The notes beneath the pieces were generated by a model, which saw only the letters and a program-made list of their open reading frames with translations, was not told where the DNA came from and did not search any database. A DNA stretch of 64,000 bases from the NCBI GenBank assembly GCA_965215945.1, contig CBDCFC010000021.1, positions 32,618 to 96,617 on the forward strand. Direction: 5' to 3'. The translations under genes were made by a program, and so were the position numbers. Positions 43,627-51,847 of this stretch are shown piece by piece (position 1 is the first letter of the stretch; each line of letters starts with the position of its first letter). Source of the DNA: JAHEKD01 sp965215945. GTDB taxonomy: Bacteria; Pseudomonadota; Gammaproteobacteria; Arenicellales; JAHEKD01.

Positions 43627-44409
43627 CTATTTTCTGGCCAGACCTCTGGTGGCAGTTCTTGCAAAAGTGACCATTTCCTTAGCAACTTCGCTTCCTGGAA
43701 ATTCTTCTTCAATTTGCTCTAAAGCGTCTTCAAGCTTCAGGTCACGCATGAAGAGAATTCTATAGCATTTGTTGGCCACAGTAATTTCGTCTTTTGAGAA
43801 GCCGTTTCTTTCCATACCAATTTTATTGATGATTCTCATATTGGCCGGAGTTCCTTCAGCAATAGTAAAAGGCAGGATGTCCTGAATGACTCTGGCCATT
43901 CCGGCTACCATTGCATTTCTGCCAATGTGGCAAAACTGGTGTACAGCACTGAGACCGCCGATATTGGCGTGATCATCTACAATGACATGACCGCCAAGTG
44001 TAGCACTGTGGCTAAGGACAATATGATTTCCTACTTCACAGTTGTGGCCAACATGGCTTAATGCCAAAAGTGCGCAGTGATCTCCAACAGACGTAGTCGT
44101 TCCGTCATCTGTTCCTGCATGGATAGTAACATATTCACGGATGATTGTTGAGTTTCCAACCGTTGTAAAACATTGGTTTCCTTCCATCCATTTTAAGTCT
44201 TGAGATTGTGTGCCTATACTCGCAAAAGGGAAAATGCGGCAGTCATTACCGATAGTTGTGTTGCCATCTACAACGACATGCGATTGCAGGCTGGTTCTGT
44301 CGCCGATAACGGCATTTTCACTAAGTGTACAAAAGGGGCCGATGTAACAATCTTCACCAAGTTGGGCTTTGGGATGGACGACAGCAAGTTTGTCGATTTC
44401 TACAGCCAT
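43627..44409 (-). CDS. lpxA: UDP-N-acetylglucosamine acyltransferase
   Basis: A 260-residue left-handed beta-helix enzyme for the first step of lipid A synthesis. Hexapeptide repeats run from about 10 to 185 (IGPFCTLSENAVIGDRTSL), with the catalytic His region ALLALSHVGHNCEVGNHIVL and IGGLSAVHQFCHIGRNAMVA, and the helical C-terminus begins at NKIGMERNGFSKDEI. The length matches E. coli LpxA (262). GGAG lies seven bases before the ATG and 2 bp separate it from the fabZ stop. It is last in lpxC-fabZ-lpxA. Confidence 0.95.
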   Translation of the reverse strand: MAVEIDKLAVVHPKAQLGEDCYIGPFCTLSENAVIGDRTSLQSHVVVDGNTTIGNDCRIFPFASIGTQSQDLKWMEGNQCFTTVGNSTIIREYVTIHAGTDDGTTTSVGDHCALLALSHVGHNCEVGNHIVLSHSATLGGHVIVDDHANIGGLSAVHQFCHIGRNAMVAGMARVIQDILPFTIAEGTPANMRIINKIGMERNGFSKDEITVANKCYRILFMRDLKLEDALEQIEEEFPGSEVAKEMVTFARTATRGLARK

Positions 44410-44411
44410 TC

Positions 44412-45347
44412 TTAAACTCCGGGTTCTGCCAGTGCAAATGCAATTGTCATGCTGGCAATTTCTTCAGATCCACAATAAACTTTTCCGGCGGCTTTACCCA
44501 TAACGCTTTTGAAAAACAGGAAGCCGACGTCAAATGTTAATCGGTCTCCGGGTACTGCAGGTCTCTTAATAACGGCATCTTCTATTGAAAGAAACAGTCC
44601 AATCTTACCTTTGTGTTCATCCTGACTCAAAAGTTTTACACAGCCAAGCTGTGCCATCGTTTCAAGAATCATTATGTTTGGCATGAATGGAGACTTTGGA
44701 GCATAGCTGTTGGCGAATGGCTCATTTGCACTGACAAGCTTTTCACCAATGATGTTTTCTTCTGCGCAGTATGTGACCTTATCGATAAACTGGAACGGGA
44801 AGCGATGAGGGATGTAACTTGAAATCTGATTTACATCAAAAATAGTTTCAGAAGTATCGAAACCTTCTTTACTGAAGCTTGTTTCAAAACTTTGAGGTAT
44901 AAGAAGACTGTCATCCAGGTAGCCGATAACAATGTGTGACTGACTCTTCAAAACACCGCCAACTTTACAAGTGGCTTTAACTTCGCATGAATCTTCAGTG
45001 ACATTCTCAATTTTGGCGTCGATAATCACCTGGTCGCCGGGAATTATAGGGCTTTTGAAGCGAACTTTTTTGACTTCCCGTATAGTAATTGTGTTATTTG
45101 AGCTTGAGCTGGAAGACTTTTTAAAAGCAACGATGCCAGCTTGAAGGACTGCTTCAATCTGCATAACACCAGGCATAATCGGGTTGCCGGGGAAGTGACC
45201 TGTAAAGTGAACTTCATTTGTCGTTACATTCTTTACAGCTCTCAGTTCGGTACTGCTTTCTCCAAGTTCAATTCTGTCAACCATCAGGAAAGGGTATCTG
45301 TGAGGAAGTAGTTCTTGAATTTCTGTTATGCTCAGGATTTGGCTCAT
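44412..45347 (-). CDS. fabZ: Tandem FabZ: 3-hydroxyacyl-ACP dehydratase with a degenerate second hot-dog domain
   Basis: A 311-residue protein made of two FabZ domains. The first (about 1-145) has LLPHRYPFLMVDRIE and the full active site HFPGNPIMPGVMQIEAVLQ. The second (about 165-311) starts YIPHRFPFQFIDKV, but its active-site region reads SYAPKSPFMPNIMILETMAQ, so the His is lost while the Glu position remains. FabZ dehydrates 3-hydroxyacyl-ACP and supplies substrate balance with LpxA/LpxC. A paired active/inactive domain would mimic a homodimer in one chain (inference). Its ATG overlaps the lpxC TGA, and AAGGA precedes it. Confidence 0.9.
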   Translation of the reverse strand: MSQILSITEIQELLPHRYPFLMVDRIELGESSTELRAVKNVTTNEVHFTGHFPGNPIMPGVMQIEAVLQAGIVAFKKSSSSSSNNTITIREVKKVRFKSPIIPGDQVIIDAKIENVTEDSCEVKATCKVGGVLKSQSHIVIGYLDDSLLIPQSFETSFSKEGFDTSETIFDVNQISSYIPHRFPFQFIDKVTYCAEENIIGEKLVSANEPFANSYAPKSPFMPNIMILETMAQLGCVKLLSQDEHKGKIGLFLSIEDAVIKRPAVPGDRLTFDVGFLFFKSVMGKAAGKVYCGSEEIASMTIAFALAEPGV

Positions 45348-46195
45348 GCGCTTTCCTTCTTTTGTAATTCCAATAATTTTTGTACCATAGTCACATTTGA
45401 CGGGTGACCTGGTTTAACTGCAATGATGTGCCCTTTCATTGGTTTACCGAGAAGAGCAAAATCTCCAACTATATCAAGCATTTTATGCCTGACAAATTCG
45501 TCCGGATATCTAAGTCCGTCCTTACTTAATATTGTACTGCCGTGAATAACCGTGGCGTTATCCAGGCTGCCCCCGCGAATCAGTCCCGCTTTCATTAGGT
45601 GTTCCAGTTCAAAGTACATGCAGAAAGTTCTAGACTCAGAGAGTTCTTTAATAAATGATTCAGGTGTAACTTCCATAGTCAGGTATTGAACATCTAATTG
45701 AGATTGGTCGTATTTTACGGTGCAGGAAATTCTAAATTTGTCATCAGGAACAACATTGATGATAGCATGCTCCATTTCGATGAATGTAGGCTCTTTGACG
45801 ACAAAGTAGTCGCGTTCAGCATTTTGTTCTTCGATACCGGCTTCTTGAATCAGCTTAATGAAGGGGAGGGAGCTTCCATCAGCAATTGGCGGTTCCGGCC
45901 TGTCCATATCGACGATGATATTGTCAATGCCCTGACTCATAAGAGCAGCAAGAACATGTTCTACTGTGTGGACAACGGCGTCACCATCTTCAATTGTAGT
46001 TCCACGCATCACTTCAGTAACATTTGTACCTATAGCTCTAACAGTTGGTTTCCCTGGAAGGTCAGAACGCATAAAAACTATACCTGAGTTTTCCTCAGCA
46101 GGTCGAAAGATTAATCGGGCCCTGTGGCCGGTGTGAAGAGCGATGCCTCTGTATGAAATTGGTTTTTTAATTGTCTTCTGTTTATCAGAACTCAA
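45344..46195 (-). CDS. lpxC: UDP-3-O-acyl-N-acetylglucosamine deacetylase (TTG start)
   Basis: A 283-residue zinc deacetylase committing flux to lipid A. Visible are ISYRGIALHTGHRARLIFRP, the zinc His in VVHTVEHVLAALMSQGIDN and RHKMLDIVGDFALLGKP with the second His and the Asp. The conserved N-terminus begins close to residue 10, an in-frame TAA lies upstream and no in-frame ATG is available, so the TTG at 46195 after AAAGG (seven bases) must be the start. PVC relatives often fuse lpxC to fabZ; here they are separate but overlap by 4 bp. Confidence 0.95.
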   Translation of the reverse strand: MSSDKQKTIKKPISYRGIALHTGHRARLIFRPAEENSGIVFMRSDLPGKPTVRAIGTNVTEVMRGTTIEDGDAVVHTVEHVLAALMSQGIDNIIVDMDRPEPPIADGSSLPFIKLIQEAGIEEQNAERDYFVVKEPTFIEMEHAIINVVPDDKFRISCTVKYDQSQLDVQYLTMEVTPESFIKELSESRTFCMYFELEHLMKAGLIRGGSLDNATVIHGSTILSKDGLRYPDEFVRHKMLDIVGDFALLGKPMKGHIIAVKPGHPSNVTMVQKLLELQKKESA

Positions 46196-46344
46196 TACAG
46201 TACCTTTGGATTTACGGATTTTTTATGCCGTAACAAATAACCCATTTCACTGGATATTCAATAACACTGTCAGCTTTAATAATGAAGATCTTAGGTATGA
46301 TTCTCTAACTTGAAGAGAGGGGGAAGAGTTGTGAGGGGTATCTC

Positions 46345-46373
46345 TAAGTGAAGCCTTTAAAAGACTTCACTTA
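46345..46373 (-). repeat. Inverted repeat between the HMA gene and lpxC
   Basis: TAAGTGAAG and CTTCACTTA form a perfect 9-bp stem, extendable by CTTT/AAAG inside. It lies 16 bp beyond the HMA gene stop, with no U-run on the minus strand. It could partly separate that gene from lpxC or be a processing site. Confidence 0.45.
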
Positions 46374-46388
46374 AAATAGTGTCAAAAA

Positions 46389-46691
46389 CTATTTTTTAGT
46401 AGCATCCCATCCAGTTCCGGATTTGATAGCTGCTATAGCTTTGGCCACATCGAACTTAGAATCAGTCTCGAGTTTAACGAGTCTTGTCGACTTATCAGCA
46501 CTAACAATTTTCTTAATGCCTTCAACTTTTGATAAAGCACGCTTTACCTTTTTGACGCAACCGCCTCAAGTCATTTTTTTGACTTCAAGAGTCACAGTCG
46601 TATCTGCAGCTACAAGAGTTGGAGTTTCAGCAGCATAAGCACTGCTTACAAACATCAACGCCATAGCTAGAACGATAGATCTAAGTATCAT
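46389..46691 (-). CDS. Exported heavy-metal-associated (HMA) protein with in-frame TGA: candidate selenoprotein
   Basis: Read with TGA as selenocysteine, the frame gives 100 residues: a signal peptide (MILRSIVLAMALMFVSSAYA), then an HMA domain with LEVKKMT-U-GGCVKKVKRAL, KVEGIKKIVSADKS, VKLETDSKFDVAKAIAAI and a final SGTGWDATKK before TAG. HMA proteins bind Cu, Hg or similar through MTCxxC; here the first ligand codon is TGA (46566-46568) and the second Cys (Cys45) is intact. The frame stays open for 58 codons after the TGA. A SECIS-like hairpin lies at 46531-46548 and a near-consensus promoter ends 21 bp before the ATG. The ribosome binding site is poor (GTGAGA). It precedes lpxC on the same strand. 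The alternatives are a nonsense mutation or a sequence error. Confidence 0.8.
46531..46548 (-). promoter_or_regulatory. SECIS-like hairpin (bacterial type)
   Basis: In the mRNA sense, GGUAAAG pairs with CUUUAUC (7 bp, one G-U) around the loop CGUG. The loop begins 25 nt after the UGA, and G is the second loop base. The bacterial SECIS rule, as I remember it, asks for a G in the first two loop bases and 16-37 nt between UGA and loop; both are met. Confidence 0.7.
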
Positions 46692-46711
46692 TATGTTCTC
46701 ACTATTTTTAG

Positions 46712-46740
46712 TTTATATAAGGAGCTTAAATATAAGTCAA
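46712..46740 (-). promoter_or_regulatory. Sigma-70 promoter of the HMA selenoprotein gene
   Basis: On the minus strand TTGACT (46735-46740), a 17-bp spacer and TATAAA (46712-46717) form a near-consensus promoter. The predicted start near 46704 leaves a leader of only about 13 nt before the ATG. Confidence 0.75.
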
Positions 46741-46853
46741 AATACCTTAGATAGCAAGAGTTTTTGTTTTTTTCTATAAATTCTGCCTTTTCCTGCGTGA
46801 GAATTGCAAATTTGAGCCGATTTCAACTACAGGAAATATGTTTAGGAGAGGGA

Positions 46854-47384
46854 ATGCGTATTAAAATCTTAATTCTGGTCCTTGTGGCTTTGACTGTATG
46901 TTTGTTTTGGCAAAAAGACTCAAATTATAACTTGGGTAAGTTTGATAAAAAGAGCTCAAATAGCAGTCGTTTCTCTGAATTTGAATTGGCTTTAAATAAA
47001 AAATATACACCTGATTCTGTAATTGAGGGCAAGGCTCAGTTATTGGGAAAGATAAAAGACTTTGAAGACTCAAGAGAAATTCAGGAATCTTCAAGGGTGA
47101 AATTTTTTGAACTTATGAATGCACGTTTCATTAATCCCCATGAAAGAAATTTTGAGCAATTGCCCATAGCCCCAAAAATGCCCGCATCAAATTTTAAGTT
47201 ATTTGAGAATATTTTCTATGCTGAAGGGTTAAAATACAGACTTGACTCAAATGTGGTGGTTGGACTTAAGCTTGAAAACCCGCTGGCATGGCTGAATAAA
47301 GACGAAAGTGATGATTCTCTTTGGGCGGCTTCCTCCCCTAAAAATGAAACTAAAGTCCTCTTTACTTTTTCTTACAGCTTTTAG
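46854..47384 (+). CDS. Hypothetical membrane-anchored protein
   Basis: The ATG at 46854 is preferred over one at 46764 because AGGAGAGG stands just before it and a hydrophobic segment (RIKILILVLVALTVCLFW) follows. The 176-residue product has a short N-terminal anchor and a charged soluble region with no recognised domain (NARFINPHERNFEQLPIAPK in the middle). It is divergent from the HMA gene. Function unknown. Confidence 0.65.
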   Translation: MRIKILILVLVALTVCLFWQKDSNYNLGKFDKKSSNSSRFSEFELALNKKYTPDSVIEGKAQLLGKIKDFEDSREIQESSRVKFFELMNARFINPHERNFEQLPIAPKMPASNFKLFENIFYAEGLKYRLDSNVVVGLKLENPLAWLNKDESDDSLWAASSPKNETKVLFTFSYSF

Positions 47385-47490
47385 TTTTTATTTAAATTTT
47401 ACCGAAAATTTCCATAGATCTGTACAATTGCCTCAAATTCGTTTGTTGTATTCATAAAGAAACATTCTCTACACACACAACACGCAAGAT

Positions 47491-47525
47491 AACCGGTAGC
47501 CTTCAGTTGCCGGTTTTCTTTTCTA
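47491..47525 (+). terminator. Terminator after the membrane-anchored hypothetical
   Basis: AACCGGTA pairs with TGCCGGTT (one wobble) around an 8-10 base loop and is followed by a T-rich run. It overlaps the stop codon of the convergent sulfatase. Confidence 0.7.
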
Positions 47526-48927
47526 TTTCAGCTTCCCACAGTTTTCTGTAAATAGATATTATTTGGGAGTATTCTGGATTCTTGAGAAAGTTTTTAGTTT
47601 CCAGAGGATCATTTTTATAGTCATAAAGCTCTTCAAATACAGTTTTTCTAGTCTTGGGATTAATCCAGCGCGTATAACGAAAGTGTTTATGGCGAATGGA
47701 AAAGCCATGTGTGCCTGCTCGATGGTAGCGACTACGGGCAACTGTAAAGCTATCATCTTTGCCATTGAGAAGACTTTTAAATGAACGACCATCAACTTTC
47801 TCAGTTGTAGGAAGTCCGCTCAAGTCCCAAAGAGTTGGGGCAACATCTATTAGCTCAACGATATTATCCACCTTACGCCCTCTAAATTCTGAACCCAGTC
47901 GTGGATCATAAACAATGAGAGGGACCTTAGTGGCATCTTCGAAGTTTGTGTGTTTGCACCAAAGGCCGTGTTCACCAAGTTGGTAACCATGATCTGAAGT
48001 CACAACCACAATAGTATTCTGGTTCAGCTCTAGAGATTTTAGTTCATTTAGCAGTTTACCTATCTGAGCATCTATGTAACTAATACAGGCATAATAGGCA
48101 TGCATGACCAGTCGCTGTTTATCTTCCGGCCATGGACCTTCTTTTGGCATATCTTTGAAAGATCTTAGGTGCCTGGACTGATTCATTACTTTTTCAGATG
48201 TTCCAGCTGGAGTTTTTTGATATTTTGCCAGTTTCAGTTTGTCACGTTCGTAGAGGTCCCAGTATTTTTTAGGTGCATTAAAGGGACTATGTGGTTTATG
48301 GTAGCCAACCATCAGGAAGAAAGGTTTATCTGAGCTTTTAAATTTTTTCAGAGATCTTAGCGCATCTTCAGTCGCTATGCCGTCTCTATATGCATTGTCC
48401 GGTACATCGGGGCCTTCAACCAGCGGAATTAGATTATTGGATTTGTGAATGCCGTCTATTCCCGCAACTTTATCTTCCAGGCCTTTCGAGGCGTAAACAA
48501 ACTTTTTCTCAAATAGACGCTCATGTGTCCACGACTTTGAATCCGCTTTGGTGTCATGTAGAACTTTGCCAATACCTTGAGTGATGTAACCATTATCTTT
48601 GAAGTAGCTCGGAATAGTAACAGCATTTGGGTTATGATCACGGAAGTAACCGCGGTTATTAAAAACTTTATTGGTCTGCGGGTACGCAGCTGTAAAAAAG
48701 CTGGCCCTGGAAGGTCCACAAAGAGCAAATTGGCAGTAAGCTCGAGTAAATAATGTTCCTTTCGCTGCCAGAGAATCAATAGCTGGGCTGTGAATTTGTT
48801 CTTTCCCATAACATCCTAAAGAGTCACGCAGGTCATCAACAATAATTAGCAGGACATTAGGTTTAGATTCCTGAGCCTGAATCATTGACAGGAAGAGGGT
48901 CATTGAAAATAGAAAATATCTGTACAT
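47503..48927 (-). CDS. Exported sulfatase (iduronate-2-sulfatase-like)
   Basis: The start at 48927 (MYRYFLFSM) is preferred to 48933 because GTGAG is then spaced correctly. About 474 residues with a signal peptide. NVLLIIVDDLRDSLGCYG carries the metal Asp pair, and FALCGPSRASFFT carries the C-x-P-S-R signature whose Cys becomes formylglycine. GIGKVLHD, GYHKPHSPFNAPKKYW and VVTSDHGYQLGEHGLW match iduronate-2-sulfatase. It removes sulfate esters from polysaccharides such as glycosaminoglycans or algal polymers in the periplasm. It needs an FGE; the SUMF1 protein at 22571 lacks the expected Cys pair, so the activator must lie elsewhere. Confidence 0.93.
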   Translation of the reverse strand: MYRYFLFSMTLFLSMIQAQESKPNVLLIIVDDLRDSLGCYGKEQIHSPAIDSLAAKGTLFTRAYCQFALCGPSRASFFTAAYPQTNKVFNNRGYFRDHNPNAVTIPSYFKDNGYITQGIGKVLHDTKADSKSWTHERLFEKKFVYASKGLEDKVAGIDGIHKSNNLIPLVEGPDVPDNAYRDGIATEDALRSLKKFKSSDKPFFLMVGYHKPHSPFNAPKKYWDLYERDKLKLAKYQKTPAGTSEKVMNQSRHLRSFKDMPKEGPWPEDKQRLVMHAYYACISYIDAQIGKLLNELKSLELNQNTIVVVTSDHGYQLGEHGLWCKHTNFEDATKVPLIVYDPRLGSEFRGRKVDNIVELIDVAPTLWDLSGLPTTEKVDGRSFKSLLNGKDDSFTVARSRYHRAGTHGFSIRHKHFRYTRWINPKTRKTVFEELYDYKNDPLETKNFLKNPEYSQIISIYRKLWEAEIEKKTGN

Positions 48928-49213
48928 ACACATCTCACATTTAACATCAAAGTAAGTATAGCGCTTTAAATGAGGATCTTACTTGCAGTAAAAATTTTAT
49001 TTTGACTTCAAAATTAATTATAATAAATAATTGAAGGTTTTATCCTAAAAAGTGATTGGATATCAATAATGACACTTGTTTATATCAAAACAATGAGATA
49101 CTTATTAGCCAAGTGTGAATATTTAAAGTATCTGAATTGAAGCTGTTATGGTTTAGTTTTATGAGAGATGACGATGTTGAATGTGTTATGTATAAAAGGT
49201 TTAAGTTTCAAAA

Positions 49214-51832
49214 ATGATACTAAGTAAAAAATGCGTGATTATTTCGCTGTTAATGTGGCTGCCTTCTCTTTATTCGGCACCTGATTTTCAGAAAGATATA
49301 AAACCTCTGCTCGATAAATACTGTATTTCCTGTCATGGACCGGAAAAGCAAAAAGCTAAACTGCGGATGGATACATTAAATCCAAATATGCTGGAAGGGC
49401 ACGACGCAGAAATGTGGCAGGAAGCGCTGGATTTAATCAACATTTCTGATATGCCGCCTGAAAAATCAAAAAAACAGCCAACGCGTGCTGAACGTCAGCT
49501 AATGGTTGACTGGATGACCACAGAGTTGCGCAAAGTGATTGAAAGTAAACGTTCTACTGGTGGCAAGAATGTCATGCGTCGCCTGACTGCCTATGAGTAC
49601 AATAACACTCTCAAAGATCTCTTAAAAGTGGATTTAGATTTTGCCAAGACTCTTCCGCATGAAGGAACAGCTAAAGAGGGCTTTAAGAATAACAGCTCCA
49701 TACTCGGAACATCGGCACTTCATATCGAGTATTTTGCCATGATTGGCCGCAATGCTTTGGAAAAAGTGATACTTGTCCCTGAAGAGAAGCCACAAGAATA
49801 TTCTTTTATAGTTGAACCGGAATATGTGGTTAATGCTAAAACTAAATCGAGGAAGCAAAAGAAATCAAAAAAGAAAAAAGGCAAAGAAGAAGCCCAAAAA
49901 CAGGAGCCTGTTCAAGAAGAGGTTTTTATTGCCGGGAAATGTTATTCCACAAGTATCAATGCTCCAAAAGGAAGTGTGAAAGGCGGTAAAAAGCCTCCAT
50001 TGATCAGTGTTAATTATGGTGAGATTTTAAGAGATAAAGGAATTCTTCTTGCTGGGAATCGCGATATCGACAAGGTAAATGACATCTTTGCCGAAGATCA
50101 GAAAAAAGGTGGCGCCAAAGGTGACGGGCGTTCTGGCTTTCAGCCGTCAATTCGATTAGAACTTCTGGAATATCCATATTCCGGTCCAGTAAAAATAAGA
50201 ATTAAAGCAGCAGCTGTTCCTGGGAAAGGCGGGGCATTTCCGAGATTATCCTGGGAGTTGGGGGCCTTTACGGGAGCCGGTTTCTCAGATCAGCGCGAAG
50301 GAGCGAACTTTGAGGTAAAAGCTCCAATGAATAAGCCACAGGTTTATGAATTCCTGGTTATGGGAGAAAATTTTCCATTTAGATCAAATAAGTCGGCGCG
50401 TCCTTCTTATTTCAGAATCTTCAATGACTTTCGTCGTGGTACAAGTCAGCTGACCTACAAGGATCTGCCTAAACTTTTTATTGACTCTATAGAAATTACC
50501 TGTAACGCCTATGAGTCATGGCCGCCGGCTTATACGAAAAACATTTTAATCAATTCTAAAAATAAAAGCGATGAAGTTACTTATGCCGCTGAAATAATAA
50601 AACGTTTCATGAACAGAGCCTACAGAAGACCTGTTGCTCAATCTGAAATAGATCGCAAGGTGGAATTGTTCAAAAAACTTCTACCCCGTGAAGGAGAGTT
50701 TAAGCCAGCCTTAATTTCTACTTTAACTGCAGTTCTTTGTTCACCTCATTTTCTCATGATAACCGAGCCGCACAGTTCAAATGAAAAAAGAAAGCTCAAC
50801 AACTATGAACTGGCTTCAAGGCTGTCTTATTTCCTTTGGTCTTCAATGCCGGATGATACCTTATTTAGCCTGGCAACAAAAAAGAAATTGACGGACCCGC
50901 AAGTTTTGAGAGATCAGGTTCGGAGAATGATTAATCATCCTAAATCCGAACAGTTTGTACGAAACTTCACTTCTCAGTGGCTCGATTTAGAGGGAATTCA
51001 CCGCATCGCAGTAAACCCGGAATACACCAGTTTCCCAGAAAAGTATAAACCACTTTTTGCTGAGGAATCTATAGCATTTGTCAGTCATATTATGAAGGAA
51101 AACTTAAGCATAGAGAACTTTATTCACTCTGACTTTGCTGTGATTAATCCGGTGATGGCCAGATTGTATCGCATTCCGGATGTTTCAGGAGGAGGCTTTC
51201 AGCCATTTGCTTTGAAGCCGGAACATAACAGAGGTGGATTGCTAACGCAGGCAAGTTTTCTTTTTGCAAATTCAACCGGCCTTGATACTCATCCGATTAA
51301 ACGTGGAGTTTGGCTTCTGGAAAGAATGCTGGATGATCCACCGCCACCACCACCTCCTGCTGTTCCAGATCTGCCCGAACCGGAGAAGGGCGAAACAGCT
51401 CATTTATCATTGAAAGAGCGTTTAATGGTTCATGCTGAAACAGAAAGCTGCAATGACTGCCATGCAAAGATTGACCCCTGGGGTGTGGCTTTCGAAAACT
51501 ACAATGCTATAGGCCAGTGGCGAGAAGGAAGTAAGGACCCTTTAGTAAAACCTAAGTATCAAAACGTTGCTATAGATCCTTCGACTAAGCTTAAAAATGG
51601 TCGGCAAATCAAAAATTTAATGGATTTAAAATCATATATACTTAATGAAAGAAAGAATCAGCTGACAAAAGCATTAGTAAATAAATTGCTTAGTTACAGT
51701 CTAGGCAGGTATGTAGAATTTTCAGATCAGAAAACGATCAATGAAATTACGCAAAAAGTCCAAAAAGATAATCTTAAATTTCAGTCTTTGATCGAACATG
51801 TTGTTCTGTCAGAGCCATTTTTAACGAAGTAG
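49214..51832 (+). CDS. PSCyt1-DUF1587-1595-1592-1588-1585 cytochrome protein
   Basis: An 872-residue exported protein: signal peptide (MILSKKCVIISLLMWLPSLYSA), haem motif CISCHGPEKQKAKLRMDTL (about 37), DUF1587 (MRRLTAYEYNNTLKDLL, about 120), DUF1595 (YAAEIIKRFMNRAYRRPVAQ), DUF1592 (LSYFLWSSMPDDTLFSLATK), DUF1588 (STGLDTHPIKRGVWLLERML with CNDCHAKIDPWG) and DUF1585 (LLSYSLGRYVEFSD). A Lys-rich low-complexity insert (SRKQKKSKKKKGKEEAQKQE) interrupts the region near 215. It is paired with the DUF1552 gene 15 bp downstream, as is usual in PVC bacteria. It is presumed to be a periplasmic redox partner in polymer breakdown. No good ribosome binding site is visible. Confidence 0.9.
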   Translation: MILSKKCVIISLLMWLPSLYSAPDFQKDIKPLLDKYCISCHGPEKQKAKLRMDTLNPNMLEGHDAEMWQEALDLINISDMPPEKSKKQPTRAERQLMVDWMTTELRKVIESKRSTGGKNVMRRLTAYEYNNTLKDLLKVDLDFAKTLPHEGTAKEGFKNNSSILGTSALHIEYFAMIGRNALEKVILVPEEKPQEYSFIVEPEYVVNAKTKSRKQKKSKKKKGKEEAQKQEPVQEEVFIAGKCYSTSINAPKGSVKGGKKPPLISVNYGEILRDKGILLAGNRDIDKVNDIFAEDQKKGGAKGDGRSGFQPSIRLELLEYPYSGPVKIRIKAAAVPGKGGAFPRLSWELGAFTGAGFSDQREGANFEVKAPMNKPQVYEFLVMGENFPFRSNKSARPSYFRIFNDFRRGTSQLTYKDLPKLFIDSIEITCNAYESWPPAYTKNILINSKNKSDEVTYAAEIIKRFMNRAYRRPVAQSEIDRKVELFKKLLPREGEFKPALISTLTAVLCSPHFLMITEPHSSNEKRKLNNYELASRLSYFLWSSMPDDTLFSLATKKKLTDPQVLRDQVRRMINHPKSEQFVRNFTSQWLDLEGIHRIAVNPEYTSFPEKYKPLFAEESIAFVSHIMKENLSIENFIHSDFAVINPVMARLYRIPDVSGGGFQPFALKPEHNRGGLLTQASFLFANSTGLDTHPIKRGVWLLERMLDDPPPPPPPAVPDLPEPEKGETAHLSLKERLMVHAETESCNDCHAKIDPWGVAFENYNAIGQWREGSKDPLVKPKYQNVAIDPSTKLKNGRQIKNLMDLKSYILNERKNQLTKALVNKLLSYSLGRYVEFSDQKTINEITQKVQKDNLKFQSLIEHVVLSEPFLTK

Positions 51833-51847
51833 AGCCGGAGTTTTAAA

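Noticed and set aside
46423..46638. 71-residue plus-strand ORF over the HMA selenoprotein gene
   Set aside because: Antisense shadow starting with TTG. The HMA signature and the promoter are on the other strand.
46389..46691. Reading the HMA gene as a plain pseudogene with a nonsense mutation
   Set aside because: The TGA sits exactly at a metal-binding Cys, the downstream frame is intact, and a SECIS-like stem is in place. A random nonsense change would not be expected there, though it is not excluded.
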